Below are positions 8,362 to 17,266 of a stretch of 35,243 nucleotides of DNA, piece by piece (the stretch's first letter is position 1; each line of letters starts with the position of its first letter). The stretch is from Gelidibacter salicanalis (GTDB lineage: Bacteria; Bacteroidota; Bacteroidia; Flavobacteriales; Flavobacteriaceae), in NCBI RefSeq assembly GCF_016469035.1, contig NZ_JAEHJZ010000019.1:37115-72357 (forward strand). The letters run 5' to 3'. The notes beneath the pieces were generated by a model. The model was not told where the DNA came from, searched no databases, and worked only from the letters and a program-made list of their open reading frames with translations. Position numbers and translations under genes: made by a program.

Positions 8362-8910
8362 TCATCCCTTGAATTCAGGTTTAAAAGCTGTGTAATAAGC
8401 ATTAAAATCGTCCTGGGTTTTCATTTCCTTATGTGTGTCTTTCAAAAACATCTTAAGGTATAATTCTAATTGCTGTGGTTTTTGATAACCTCTTACCGGA
8501 AAGATTAAATCGCCATTTTCATCAAAAAACACCACTGTTGGGTAAGCATTTACTTGTAGCGCACGGGTTAAATCATGTACACTGTTCCTTCCATTGGCCT
8601 TTTCAGGCTTATAACTTTTATTGAAATAACTGTTATTTTTATACTTAACCACTTCATTCCCTTCGCCATTAAACTTTACAGCATAGTAATGCTGATTCAC
8701 ATATTTAGCGACATCAGGATTTTGAAAGGTATTTTTATCCAACATTTTGCATGGCCCGCACCAATTGGTATAAACGTCCATCATGATTTTTTTGGGTTTC
8801 TTTTTTTGAAGAGCGAGCGCTTCTTCAAAAGTAACCCAATTGATCTGTTGTGCGATACTGTTGAATGACATTAACATAGCTAATATCACTAACAATCCAA
8901 TCTTCTTCAT
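8362..8910 (-). CDS. secreted thioredoxin-fold protein
   Basis: This 182-residue protein has a Sec signal peptide (about residues 1-20, ending NSIA before QQ) and a thioredoxin domain with the active site WCGPC at W50-C54. It therefore works in the periplasm, most likely as a disulfide reductase or isomerase. Conserved thioredoxin features after the active site include the cis-proline segment VNAYPTVVFFDENGD. The spacing fits the Thioredoxin_7/DUF255-like group common in Bacteroidota. No partner gene such as a DsbD-like reductase lies next to it. A promoter box lies 16 bp upstream and a terminator lies in comEC, so it appears monocistronic. Confidence 0.92.
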   Translation of the reverse strand: MKKIGLLVILAMLMSFNSIAQQINWVTFEEALALQKKKPKKIMMDVYTNWCGPCKMLDKNTFQNPDVAKYVNQHYYAVKFNGEGNEVVKYKNNSYFNKSYKPEKANGRNSVHDLTRALQVNAYPTVVFFDENGDLIFPVRGYQKPQQLELYLKMFLKDTHKEMKTQDDFNAYYTAFKPEFKG

Positions 8911-8925
8911 ATGACTAATTTTTTA

Positions 8926-8960
8926 CAAATTTAGAAAGTTAAAGCAAAAAACGCTCCAAA
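8926..8960 (-). promoter_or_regulatory. probable promoter of the thioredoxin gene
   Basis: On the minus strand TAAATTTG (complement of 8926-8933) matches the Bacteroidota -7 box TANNTTTG exactly, and TTTG (complement of 8957-8960) lies 23 bp upstream as a possible -33 box. The -7 box ends 15 bp before the start codon, implying a very short leader. Confidence 0.5.
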
Positions 8961-9052
8961 GATGGCCCTTTTCACGTTTATTTAACGATTGCTGTAACAC
9001 TAAAATTAAGTTCAGAAGGATATACAATTCGATAAAAAGAAAAACTACTTTC

Positions 9053-9139
9053 CTACATCTCTGTAAAGAGAAGAATAAACAATCCTGTAGGATGGCCTAA
9101 AACCCTGTCCTTAAAAAGATTTTCAATATCGGGATTCAT
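9053..9139 (-). pseudogene. 5' stump of a third POT-family transporter gene
   Basis: On the minus strand an ATG at 9139 opens a frame of 28 codons ending at TAG (9055-9053). Residues 15-28 read GHPTGLFILLFTEM and match the start of helix 1 in both intact neighbours (GHPVGLYILFFTEM and GHPAGLFVLFFTEM). The stop stands where both neighbours have the Trp of TEMWERFSYYG. The DNA stays recognisable for about one more codon (GGAA) and then diverges. The stump starts 9 bp after the stop of the intact POT gene at 9149, in the spacing of an operon member. It is best read as the remains of a third tandem copy whose body was deleted. A functional 28-residue peptide is possible but less likely. Confidence 0.75.
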
Positions 9140-9148
9140 AATGTACTC

Positions 9149-10717
9149 CTAGTTTATGTTTTCTTTTTGGGCTAAATCAAATTTTTCCTGTTCTCTGATT
9201 TCTCTTTCATTATCCTCAGCACCGTGGGTTAAACGTTTTAAAGGTTTTAACAGTGCAAGAACTAAGATTCCAAAGAGTACAGTAAAAATGGTGATTCCAG
9301 AAAACACGGCGTATTCACCATATTCAGATGCATTTTCTCCCAGAATACCAGCCACTTTATTACCCAATCCTGTGGCTGCAAAATACACACCCATCATTAA
9401 GGATGCATATTTTATTGGAGCCAATTTGGTGATAAATGATAAGGCCACCGGAGAAGAACACAACTCTCCAATGGTGTGGAATAAATACGCAAAAACTAAC
9501 CAATACATTGCAGAACTACCGTTTGCATTGTATTCTCTAGCGGCAAATATCATAAAAACAAAACCAAGTCCCATTATCATGGTACCAATGGCCATCTTAA
9601 ACAAAGACGATGCCTCTTTACCTTTTAGCTTCCGTTTTGCCCAATACCCAGCAACAAGTGTTGCAAAAATTATAATAAATCCAGCGTTTAATCCTTGGAA
9701 CCAAGTGGCCGGAATTTCCCAACCCCATAACATCCTATCGGTATTTTGTTTGGTGTAAATACTCATCAACCCCCCAGCTTGCTCAAAGGCTCCCCAGAAT
9801 ACAATAACAATAAGGAATGATAGCAAGAGCACCAAAAATCTATCTTTCAGAATTTGGGTGTTAAGATTTTTATAAATCATCATCATTACTCCTGCAACCA
9901 GCGCGATAAAAATATACAGTGCGGTGTACGCCCAATTATCAACACCGTCATAGGTAAAACCAGCATATACGGCATAGGCGCAAATTAACAGCACCACGCC
10001 TAATTGAAGAGGTGATTGCGATAAGTTGGAGAAGAGTTTCCCTAAAGACACATCCTCTTTCTTTTCCTGTTCGGTTGGTTTGTTACCTACATGTACCAAA
10101 TACTTTTGTCCGTATAAATACACTCCTAAGCCGAATAACATCGCAATACCTGCAAGACCGAATCCATAATGCCATCCTATTGTTTCACCTACATAGCCTA
10201 CAATAAAAGTTGCGAGCAAAGATCCTAAGTTGATTCCAATGTAAAAGATGCTAAATCCTTTATCACGTCTGATATCGCCCTCTTTATAAAGACCACCAAC
10301 CATTGTTGAAATATTAGGCTTTAGCAAGCCCACACCTAAAATAATCAAGGCTAGACCTGTGTAAAATGCCCACATTTGGTCAAAAGCCAGAATGCCATGA
10401 CCAGCCACCAGTATTAAGGCACCATAAAGCACCGCTTTTTTCTGACCGAAAACTTTATCAGCGAGCATGCCACCCGGAATGGACATCACGTACACTAACA
10501 TGGTATACCAACCGTATAGCATAATAGACTGAGAATCCAGCCACCCCAGACCTGGATTATCTGCTGTTGTTTTTTGAACTAAATAAAGCGTTAATAAGGC
10601 TCTCATGCCATAGTACGAGAAACGTTCCCACATCTCTGTAAAAAACAAGATATAAAGTCCGACGGGATGCCCCCAAAGTTCTCTTTGACTAGGTTGAATT
10701 GTTGCTGTACTTGACAT
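9149..10717 (-). CDS. POT-family proton-coupled peptide transporter, copy 1
   Basis: This is a proton-dependent oligopeptide transporter (PTR2/POT, major facilitator superfamily) importing di- and tripeptides across the inner membrane. It has 522 residues and about 14 hydrophobic segments, normal for prokaryotic members. The family signature ExxERFxYYG is present as TEMWERFSYYG with E28, E31 and R32. GWHYGFGLAG and FWGAFEQAGG, also family blocks, are intact. It lies 220 bp downstream of its paralogue in the same direction, behind a hairpin-rich leader. DPP IV upstream could supply its substrates. Exact peptide preference cannot be read from the sequence. Confidence 0.95.
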   Translation of the reverse strand: MSSTATIQPSQRELWGHPVGLYILFFTEMWERFSYYGMRALLTLYLVQKTTADNPGLGWLDSQSIMLYGWYTMLVYVMSIPGGMLADKVFGQKKAVLYGALILVAGHGILAFDQMWAFYTGLALIILGVGLLKPNISTMVGGLYKEGDIRRDKGFSIFYIGINLGSLLATFIVGYVGETIGWHYGFGLAGIAMLFGLGVYLYGQKYLVHVGNKPTEQEKKEDVSLGKLFSNLSQSPLQLGVVLLICAYAVYAGFTYDGVDNWAYTALYIFIALVAGVMMMIYKNLNTQILKDRFLVLLLSFLIVIVFWGAFEQAGGLMSIYTKQNTDRMLWGWEIPATWFQGLNAGFIIIFATLVAGYWAKRKLKGKEASSLFKMAIGTMIMGLGFVFMIFAAREYNANGSSAMYWLVFAYLFHTIGELCSSPVALSFITKLAPIKYASLMMGVYFAATGLGNKVAGILGENASEYGEYAVFSGITIFTVLFGILVLALLKPLKRLTHGAEDNEREIREQEKFDLAQKENIN

Positions 10718-10810
10718 AAGATTATAGATTAGTTAGTATTTATAAATTCCTAGAAGAGTGTCAAAATCAATTTGTATTTCGGAAAACATCCAATTGAAAC
10801 ATCCTTACTA

Positions 10811-10932
10811 CACTCAACCATTTAATAGTTGGGTTCTAATAGTGCTGAAGAAAGAGTCTGTTAGAAATTTTAGACAATTTTTTCAGCACTCCACACCTTA
10901 CCTATTCTGACCTTCAATTCTAATTGTGAAGG
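10811..10932. promoter_or_regulatory. hairpin-rich region between the two POT genes
   Basis: The 220-bp gap between the POT genes holds three potential stems. The largest spans 10841-10890: AGTGCTGAA (10841-10849) pairs with TTCAGCACT (10882-10890), continues through four weaker pairs, and closes with GTCT (10856-10859) on AGAC (10872-10875). CCTTCA (10911-10916) pairs with TGAAGG (10927-10932). CAAC (10815-10818) pairs with GTTG (10828-10831) with partial inner pairing. None is followed by a T run on the minus strand, so these are not plain terminators. They may be mRNA-processing or stabilising structures, or a leader controlling copy 1. Confidence 0.45.
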
Positions 10933-10937
10933 TGTTC

Positions 10938-12518
10938 TTAATTTATTCCATGCATCATTTTCTTCAACTTCCTATTAAATAGCAAGAGCATTACTGCAGC
11001 AAATAGCGGAATAGCGGCAATGATTATAAAGAAGGTGGATAAAGAGTATGTTTCAGATATTTTGTCAATATAAGCACCCGTCCAACCCGCAATAAAATTG
11101 GCAATTGCTGAAGCAGTAAACCAGAGACCGAATAACATTCCGACGAATTTTTTAGGGGATAGTTTACTGACATAGGATAGTCCAACTGGAGACAAGCATA
11201 ATTCTCCCATTGTATGGAAGAAGTAGGCTAAAATTAACCAAATCATACTTACCGAAGCTGTTTTTGCTCCTTGTGGAATACTCATACTTCCATAAGAAAG
11301 CGCAAAGAAACCAACGGCAACTAGTATAAGTCCTAAAGCAAACTTCACAGGTCCGGATGGATCCCATATTTTTTCCCATAGTTTACTGAAAGATGATGCT
11401 AGCGTAATAATAAAGAATGAGTTTAATATTTGAAACCATGATACGGTTACCTCAGTTGCTTCTAAAGAAAACTCACGGTAGACTTTCCATATGCCCAACA
11501 CCCAAATAATTGCAAATGAAATGGTGGTAAATATGATGGTCATTGGATACTTAATGTAAATTTTCTTTCCTAAACCAACCAAGACATAGGTTACTACCGC
11601 CATTGGAAAAATAGTCAGCAAGGCATCTACCCACTTAAATATAATTCCAGAACTGCCGGTCAAGGCTCTTTGCGTATAATCTTTGGCAAACAATGTCATT
11701 GACCCCCCAGCTTGTTCAAAAGCAAAAAAGAAAAATATACTGGCAATCATTAACACTGAAACCACAATTAAACGGTCTTTTACGATATGTGGCGCTAACA
11801 CTTCATCATCCTTCTCTCTTTCAGCCGTTGCCAACTTCTCTGCTTTAGTAGCGTGCGTTCCTACGCTTCCAAATATTTTTTGTCCAAAATAGAATTGCAG
11901 CATTCCGAAGAACATAAATACACCGGCTAAACCAAACCCGTAATGCCATCCAATTTTTTCTCCGATATAGCCACACAATAACATTCCTAAAAAGGCACCT
12001 GCATTAATACCCATGTAGAAAATAGTATAGCCTGCATCTTTTTTAGTACTCGTATCTGGATATAACTGTCCAACCATTGAAGAAATGTTAGGTTTAAACA
12101 TACCGTTACCCATGATCATAAGCGCCAACCCCAAATAGAAGAAGTAAGGCGTAAAGCCTTCCAAGGCCATAGAGGCATGCCCTAAGGTCATGATTGCTGC
12201 ACCAATAAGAATCGCTTTTCTATAGCCGGTAAACCTATCGGCAATAAATCCTCCCAATAAAGGGGTCAAATATACCAAGCCTGTATATAAACCATAGAGT
12301 TTTAGGGCTTCTTCATTAGTCCAGCCCCAACCTCCGCTAAGGAGCTCGCTGACTAAGAAAATAGTTAATAATGCCCGCATCCCGTAATAACTGAAACGCT
12401 CCCACATTTCTGTAAAAAACAATACAAACAATCCAGCAGGATGTCCCATTACCATTTGATCATCAATACCCTGCTTCTGTAGGTGAACAATCAGTCCGGG
12501 ATCTCTATCTTGACTCAT
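10938..12518 (-). CDS. POT-family proton-coupled peptide transporter, copy 2
   Basis: This is a second di-/tripeptide:proton symporter of the POT/PTR2 family, 526 residues with about 14 membrane segments. The signature TEMWERFSYYG is intact (E37, E40, R41), as are GWHYGFGLAG and FFAFEQAGGSMTLF. It begins 14 bp after the stop of the DPP IV gene, so the two are almost certainly co-transcribed. It differs from copy 1 across the middle helices and in the segment before the last three helices, which suggests different substrate range or affinity. Both copies lack a large insert domain. Confidence 0.95.
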   Translation of the reverse strand: MSQDRDPGLIVHLQKQGIDDQMVMGHPAGLFVLFFTEMWERFSYYGMRALLTIFLVSELLSGGWGWTNEEALKLYGLYTGLVYLTPLLGGFIADRFTGYRKAILIGAAIMTLGHASMALEGFTPYFFYLGLALMIMGNGMFKPNISSMVGQLYPDTSTKKDAGYTIFYMGINAGAFLGMLLCGYIGEKIGWHYGFGLAGVFMFFGMLQFYFGQKIFGSVGTHATKAEKLATAEREKDDEVLAPHIVKDRLIVVSVLMIASIFFFFAFEQAGGSMTLFAKDYTQRALTGSSGIIFKWVDALLTIFPMAVVTYVLVGLGKKIYIKYPMTIIFTTISFAIIWVLGIWKVYREFSLEATEVTVSWFQILNSFFIITLASSFSKLWEKIWDPSGPVKFALGLILVAVGFFALSYGSMSIPQGAKTASVSMIWLILAYFFHTMGELCLSPVGLSYVSKLSPKKFVGMLFGLWFTASAIANFIAGWTGAYIDKISETYSLSTFFIIIAAIPLFAAVMLLLFNRKLKKMMHGIN

Positions 12519-12532
12519 ATAAAAAATTTAGT

Positions 12533-14701
12533 TTAAAGGTTTTCATTAATAAAATTCGTCATTTTGGTATACAGATGCAACCTTGTGTTGCCACCATAAA
12601 TACCGTGGTCATTGTCAGGGTAGATCATCCATTCAAACTGTTTGTTGGCCTGTATGAGTGCTTCCACCATTTGCATAGTATTTTGCACATGTACATTATC
12701 ATCACCTGAACCGTGTATCAATAAGAAATTTCCTTTCAATTTATCCACGTGATGTATTGGAGAATTCTCGTCATAACCCGAAGCATTTTCCTGTGGAGTA
12801 GTCATGTAGCGTTCCGTATAAATAGAATCGTAAAAACGCCAACTTGTTACTGGGGCAACTGCAATGGCCATTTTAAACACATCATTGCCTTTAAATAAGG
12901 CATTACTACTCATAAATCCGCCGTAACTCCAACCCCAAATGCCCATGCGGGCTTTATCAATATAAGATCTTGAGCCTAACAATTTAGCGGCATCAATTTG
13001 ATCTTCAACTTCATATTTACCCAATTCATTTTGAGTTACCTTTTTAAAATCAGCACCCTTAAATCCTGTTCCTCTACCGTCTACACAAGCCACAATATAG
13101 CCTTGTTGCGCTAAGAAATAATACCAATAATCATTGGCGCTGTTCCAGCTATTTTTCACAGACTGAGAACCCGGACCTGAATATTGAAACATAAATAATG
13201 GATAGGTTTTAGAGGCATCAAAATCGGTCGGCTTAATCATCCACATATTCAAATCGTTGCCATTAACGGCTATGGTGCTAAATTCTTTGGCTGGAAGGTT
13301 ATAAGCTTCCAAATTCTTTTCCAAAGCGTTATTATCTTTGATCACTTTAACCAACTTCCCATCTTTTGCGGTATGCAAGGTATAGGTTGGAGCTGTGGTA
13401 GCGCTAGAATAGGTATTGATGAAATACGTAAAATCAGCACTGAAATCGGCGGAATTGGTGCCGTCTTGTTGTGAAAGACGCTTCTTGTTCTTCCCATTCG
13501 TTTTTATGGAATAAACATCTCTATTGATAGAACCGTTTTCTACCGACTGATAAAAAATGGTGTTGTTCTGTTCATCAAAACCGTAATAAGCGGTCACTTC
13601 CCATGGGCCCTTTGTAATCTGATTGATCAACTTACCCTCTTTTGAATACAGATAGATATGATTGTAACCATCCTTTTCTGAAGTCCAGATAAAACTGTTG
13701 TCCTTTAAGAAGGTGAGATTATCCGTAACATCAACATAGGCATCATCCTTTTCTTCTAAAACCAGTTTAGAAGACATATCAGTGGCGTTAATCACCCATA
13801 AATCGAGTGCATTTTGATGTCTATTGGTATACTGTGCACTTAACACATTGGCATCAGTAGTCCATTTAATCCGTGGAATATAGAAATCTGAATACGGTTT
13901 ATCCACCTTAACGTCATTGATCTTTTTTGATTTTAAGTCATAAATATGTAATGATACAAGCGCATTCGCTTCTCCTGCCTTAGGATATTTAAACACTAAT
14001 TGATCAGGATAGAGCTCCTTACCGTAGATGTCCATAGAAAATTCCGGAACATCTGTTTCATCAAAACGGATGAACGCCAAATAGGTTCCGTCGGCATTCC
14101 ATTCAAAAGCACGTACAAAGGCGAACTCTTCTTCATAGACCCAATCCGTTATGCCGTTAATGATTTTATTCTTCTCACCATCTGTGGTGAGTTGGGTGGT
14201 TTGATTGTTTTCAAGATTTTTGATGTACAAATTGTTGTTCAAACCATAGGCTACTATAGTGCCGTCAGGAGAAAAGGTAGGTTCTTGAATCTTTTCATCG
14301 GCAATTTTAACCAAGGTTTTCGTTTGCGTGTCATACACATAAAAAACTCCTAACGTAGAATGGCGAAAAATGGATTCTACCTCAGTAGCCAAGATGATTT
14401 TGCGTTCATCCTTACTAAAGGTATAGTTTGAAAAAGTAGAAATGGCTTCCAAATTGGAAGAATTGACCAAGGTTTCAACTTTAGACAATGTTTTGTAATC
14501 ATAAACATCTATTGCGGTTGAACCTTTTTCATTGTTGAGAACGGAGTACTGTTTGCCGTTATTCATGGAATGTAAAGATTGCATTCCTTGGGTTCTAAAC
14601 GTACCATTCCAGATGGCATCGAGGGTAATTTCCTTGTTTTGGGCTGAGGCTAAAACAGTTACCAAAAAACAGATAAACAAGGAACTTTTTAAATACTTCA
14701 T
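12533..14701 (-). CDS. dpp4: dipeptidyl-peptidase IV (S9B serine peptidase)
   Basis: DPP IV removes X-Pro or X-Ala dipeptides from peptide N-termini in the periplasm. The 722-residue protein has a signal peptide (about 1-20, VLASA before QNK), a beta-propeller domain to about residue 460, and an alpha/beta-hydrolase domain. The catalytic triad is visible: S592 in GWSYGG, D667/D668 in GSGDDNVH and H699 in DNDHGIYGG. The substrate N-terminus clamp DWVYEEEF sits at 186-193, with Glu at 190-192. All key residues are intact. It heads a cluster with two peptide importers immediately downstream, which points to nutrient peptide use. It is divergent from the HMG-CoA reductase gene. Confidence 0.95.
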   Translation of the reverse strand: MKYLKSSLFICFLVTVLASAQNKEITLDAIWNGTFRTQGMQSLHSMNNGKQYSVLNNEKGSTAIDVYDYKTLSKVETLVNSSNLEAISTFSNYTFSKDERKIILATEVESIFRHSTLGVFYVYDTQTKTLVKIADEKIQEPTFSPDGTIVAYGLNNNLYIKNLENNQTTQLTTDGEKNKIINGITDWVYEEEFAFVRAFEWNADGTYLAFIRFDETDVPEFSMDIYGKELYPDQLVFKYPKAGEANALVSLHIYDLKSKKINDVKVDKPYSDFYIPRIKWTTDANVLSAQYTNRHQNALDLWVINATDMSSKLVLEEKDDAYVDVTDNLTFLKDNSFIWTSEKDGYNHIYLYSKEGKLINQITKGPWEVTAYYGFDEQNNTIFYQSVENGSINRDVYSIKTNGKNKKRLSQQDGTNSADFSADFTYFINTYSSATTAPTYTLHTAKDGKLVKVIKDNNALEKNLEAYNLPAKEFSTIAVNGNDLNMWMIKPTDFDASKTYPLFMFQYSGPGSQSVKNSWNSANDYWYYFLAQQGYIVACVDGRGTGFKGADFKKVTQNELGKYEVEDQIDAAKLLGSRSYIDKARMGIWGWSYGGFMSSNALFKGNDVFKMAIAVAPVTSWRFYDSIYTERYMTTPQENASGYDENSPIHHVDKLKGNFLLIHGSGDDNVHVQNTMQMVEALIQANKQFEWMIYPDNDHGIYGGNTRLHLYTKMTNFINENL

Positions 14702-14822
14702 GAAGGGCTTTATTTCTGATAAAATGCTGTCAAGTTTACTAAAAATTATGCAAAAACACTAACCTTTAATAGTTAAAAACGTAAAGCTAGACTTTGCGTC
14801 TTTATATTCCTAACAAGAATAC

Positions 14823-14830
14823 TATCTTTG
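14823..14830 (+). promoter_or_regulatory. probable -7 promoter box for HMG-CoA reductase
   Basis: TATCTTTG matches the Bacteroidota TANNTTTG -7 box exactly and ends 18 bp before the start codon. The nearest TTTG upstream (14793-14796) is 26 bp away, longer than the usual spacer, so the -33 element is uncertain. Confidence 0.5.
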
Positions 14831-14848
14831 CATTTATAAACTTCCCTT

Positions 14849-16177
14849 ATGCGTAAACCAATTAAAGGCTTTTCCAAACTGTCAAAATTAGATAAAATTG
14901 AATGGATTGCTGCCACTTATTTCACAGATGCAGATGCCGCAAAACACGCCATTACACAATATTGGAATACTGACCAAAAGCTGCAACAGCTTCATGATGA
15001 ATTTATAGAAAACACCATTACCAATTACTACCTGCCTTTTGGTGTAGCACCCAATTTTCTGATCAACGGAAAATTGTACACCATACCTATGGCTATTGAA
15101 GAAAGCTCGGTAGTGGCTGCCGCCAGTAAGGCTGCCAAATTTTGGTTGAACCGTGGCGGATTTAAGAGCACAGTAATTTCTACCACCAAAAATGGTCAGG
15201 TCCATTTTATGTATCAGGGCGATTTTGACAAGCTGCAACAGTTTTTTAAAGCGGTAAAACCTAAGCTTATTGAAGATTCCCAGCACATCACCAAGAGTAT
15301 GAAAAAGCGTGGCGGCGGCATATTAGATATTAAATTAATAGATAAATCCGAACACTTAAAGGATTACTACCAGCTACACGCCACTTTTGAAACGTTGGAT
15401 GCCATGGGCGCCAATTTTATCAACTCCTGTTTGGAGCAATTCGCGAAAACCTTTAAAACTGAAGCGCTCCATTTTGACGATTTTTCAGAAGCTGAAAGTC
15501 GCATTCAGATAGTCATGAGCATTCTCTCCAACTATGTGCCTGATTGTTTGGTACGCGTTGAAGTGTCTTGTCCTGTTGAAGATTTAAGCGAAGACCAATC
15601 CATAACTGCAAAAGAATTTGCACATAAATTTGTTCAAGCCGTGAAGATTGCAGAAATAGAACCTTACAGAGCTGTTACACATAACAAGGGGATCATGAAC
15701 GGTATTGATGCCGTGGTATTGGCCACAGGCAACGATTTTAGAGCGGTTGAAGCTGGTGTTCACGCCTACGCCTCCCGCAACGGATCTTACAGCAGTCTTT
15801 CCCATGCTGAAATTGTAGACGAGGTGTTCACCTTTTGGATGGAAATTCCATTAGCATTGGGGACGGTTGGTGGTTTGACCAATTTACACCCTTTGGTTAA
15901 AGTAGCTTTGGAAATGTTAGATCAACCAACCGCCAAAGAGCTCATGCAAATTGTTGCGGCAGCTGGTTTAGCGCAAAATTTTGCCGCCTTACGCTCCCTA
16001 ACCACTACGGGCATTCAAGAAGGGCATATGAAAATGCATTTAATGAACATGCTCAACCAGCAGCATGCTACGAATAACGAAAAAGAAATAATCATAGCCC
16101 ATTTTAAAAACAACACCGTTACTCACAGTGCGGTGGAGACTGCCCTAAGCAATCTCAGAAGGATGCGTAATGATTAA
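14849..16177 (+). CDS. mvaA: hydroxymethylglutaryl-CoA reductase, class II type
   Basis: This enzyme interconverts HMG-CoA and mevalonate with a nicotinamide cofactor, the committed step of the mevalonate route to isoprenoids. The 442-residue sequence has ENTITNYYLPFGVAPNF and MAIEESS (catalytic Glu about 84/85), DAMGANFINS (184-193), THNKGI with Lys280, GNDFR with Asp296, and EGHM with His393. These are the expected catalytic Glu, Lys, Asp and His of the family. It has no membrane domain and follows the layout of bacterial class II enzymes often named degradative, although in Flavobacteriaceae the pathway is biosynthetic. A GHMP kinase follows 50 bp downstream, consistent with a mevalonate operon. 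Confidence 0.94.
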   Translation: MRKPIKGFSKLSKLDKIEWIAATYFTDADAAKHAITQYWNTDQKLQQLHDEFIENTITNYYLPFGVAPNFLINGKLYTIPMAIEESSVVAAASKAAKFWLNRGGFKSTVISTTKNGQVHFMYQGDFDKLQQFFKAVKPKLIEDSQHITKSMKKRGGGILDIKLIDKSEHLKDYYQLHATFETLDAMGANFINSCLEQFAKTFKTEALHFDDFSEAESRIQIVMSILSNYVPDCLVRVEVSCPVEDLSEDQSITAKEFAHKFVQAVKIAEIEPYRAVTHNKGIMNGIDAVVLATGNDFRAVEAGVHAYASRNGSYSSLSHAEIVDEVFTFWMEIPLALGTVGGLTNLHPLVKVALEMLDQPTAKELMQIVAAAGLAQNFAALRSLTTTGIQEGHMKMHLMNMLNQQHATNNEKEIIIAHFKNNTVTHSAVETALSNLRRMRND

Positions 16178-16227
16178 TAATTGACCACTGACTTTACAGT
16201 ATTCATTAAATTGTAATACCATAACCT

Positions 16228-17148
16228 TTGAACCCAACAAGCAATACGTTTTATAGCAACGGCAAATTACTCATCACAGGAGAATACCTCATTTTAGATG
16301 GCGCATTGGCCTTGGCTATCCCTACAACATACGGACAGTCTCTAACTGTTGAACCGGGTCAGGACGACCTTTTGCAATGGAAAAGTTTTGATCATCTTGG
16401 AAATGTATGGTTTGAAGCAACACTGTCTTTAAACAATGGGTTTGGAGCTTTAGAAACCAACGACGCCCCAATTAGCGAACGATTGCTCCAAATATTAAAG
16501 GCCATAAAAAAGCACAATCCGTCATTTTTAAGTACTGATTCGGGTGTAAAAGTTTCCAGTAACGCGGATTTTCCCAAAAATTGGGGATTAGGGACCTCTT
16601 CCACTTTAATCAACAATATGGCCCAATGGGCAAACGTTGACGCCTATAGATTATTGGAAGACACGTTTGGCGGGAGCGGTTATGATATTGCTTGTGCACA
16701 GCACAATGCACCACTCACCTATCAATTGGAAGCCAACCGGAGGACTATTATAAAACGGCATTTCAATCCGCAGTTTAAACATCAGTTGTATTTTGTGTAT
16801 TTAAATAAAAAACAGAACAGTAGAGACGGCATTGCATCGTACCAAAACAACAAAACCAATATTACCAGTGCGCTTTCTGAAATCAACGCCATTACCAATG
16901 ATATGCTCAGCTGCACTACTTTAGAAACGTTTCAGTTTTTAATGGACAGTCATGAAAGCATCATCTCTCAGATCATCAAACAACACCCTGTGAAGGAACG
17001 TCTTTTTAAGGATTTTAAAGGGAGTATAAAAAGCTTGGGGGCTTGGGGAGGTGATTTTGTTTTAGTGGCTTCAGAACACCATCCGAAGGCGTATTTTAAC
17101 CAAAAAGGTTTTGACACTGTCATTCCGTATGCAGAGATGATCCTATAA
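16228..17148 (+). CDS. GHMP-family kinase, probably mevalonate-pathway kinase
   Basis: This 306-residue cytoplasmic protein is a GHMP kinase. The N-terminal block FYSNGKLLITGEYLIL, the phosphate-binding loop NWGLGTSSTL and the GGSGYDIACAQ segment are family features. The start must be the TTG at 16228: an in-frame TAA stands two codons upstream and the conserved N-terminal block follows within eight residues. It directly follows HMG-CoA reductase, so the likely substrate is mevalonate or phosphomevalonate, but the sequence alone does not separate these. A strong terminator follows. Confidence 0.85.
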   Translation: MNPTSNTFYSNGKLLITGEYLILDGALALAIPTTYGQSLTVEPGQDDLLQWKSFDHLGNVWFEATLSLNNGFGALETNDAPISERLLQILKAIKKHNPSFLSTDSGVKVSSNADFPKNWGLGTSSTLINNMAQWANVDAYRLLEDTFGGSGYDIACAQHNAPLTYQLEANRRTIIKRHFNPQFKHQLYFVYLNKKQNSRDGIASYQNNKTNITSALSEINAITNDMLSCTTLETFQFLMDSHESIISQIIKQHPVKERLFKDFKGSIKSLGAWGGDFVLVASEHHPKAYFNQKGFDTVIPYAEMIL

Positions 17149-17210
17149 AACAGAACATCTTACTTAGAATCCAAAAGAATTCCAATACAAACATCAGTTT
17201 AAAAAACACA

Positions 17211-17245
17211 AAAAGAGAGGTCTTAAATTTTAAGACCTCTCTTTT
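17211..17245. terminator. bidirectional terminator between convergent genes
   Basis: AAAAGAGAGGTCTTAAA at 17211-17227 pairs with TTTAAGACCTCTCTTTT at 17229-17245; in practice the central AT pairs form the loop. A-rich and T-rich arms flank the GC part on both sides, so it serves the GHMP kinase gene from the left and the PpiD-like gene from the right. Confidence 0.9.
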
Positions 17246-17266
17246 GTATAATGAATTTAAAAACTA

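Noticed and set aside
9156-9758. 200-codon open frame opposite POT copy 1
   Set aside because: The minus-strand POT frame has clear family motifs over the same bases; the opposite frame has none.
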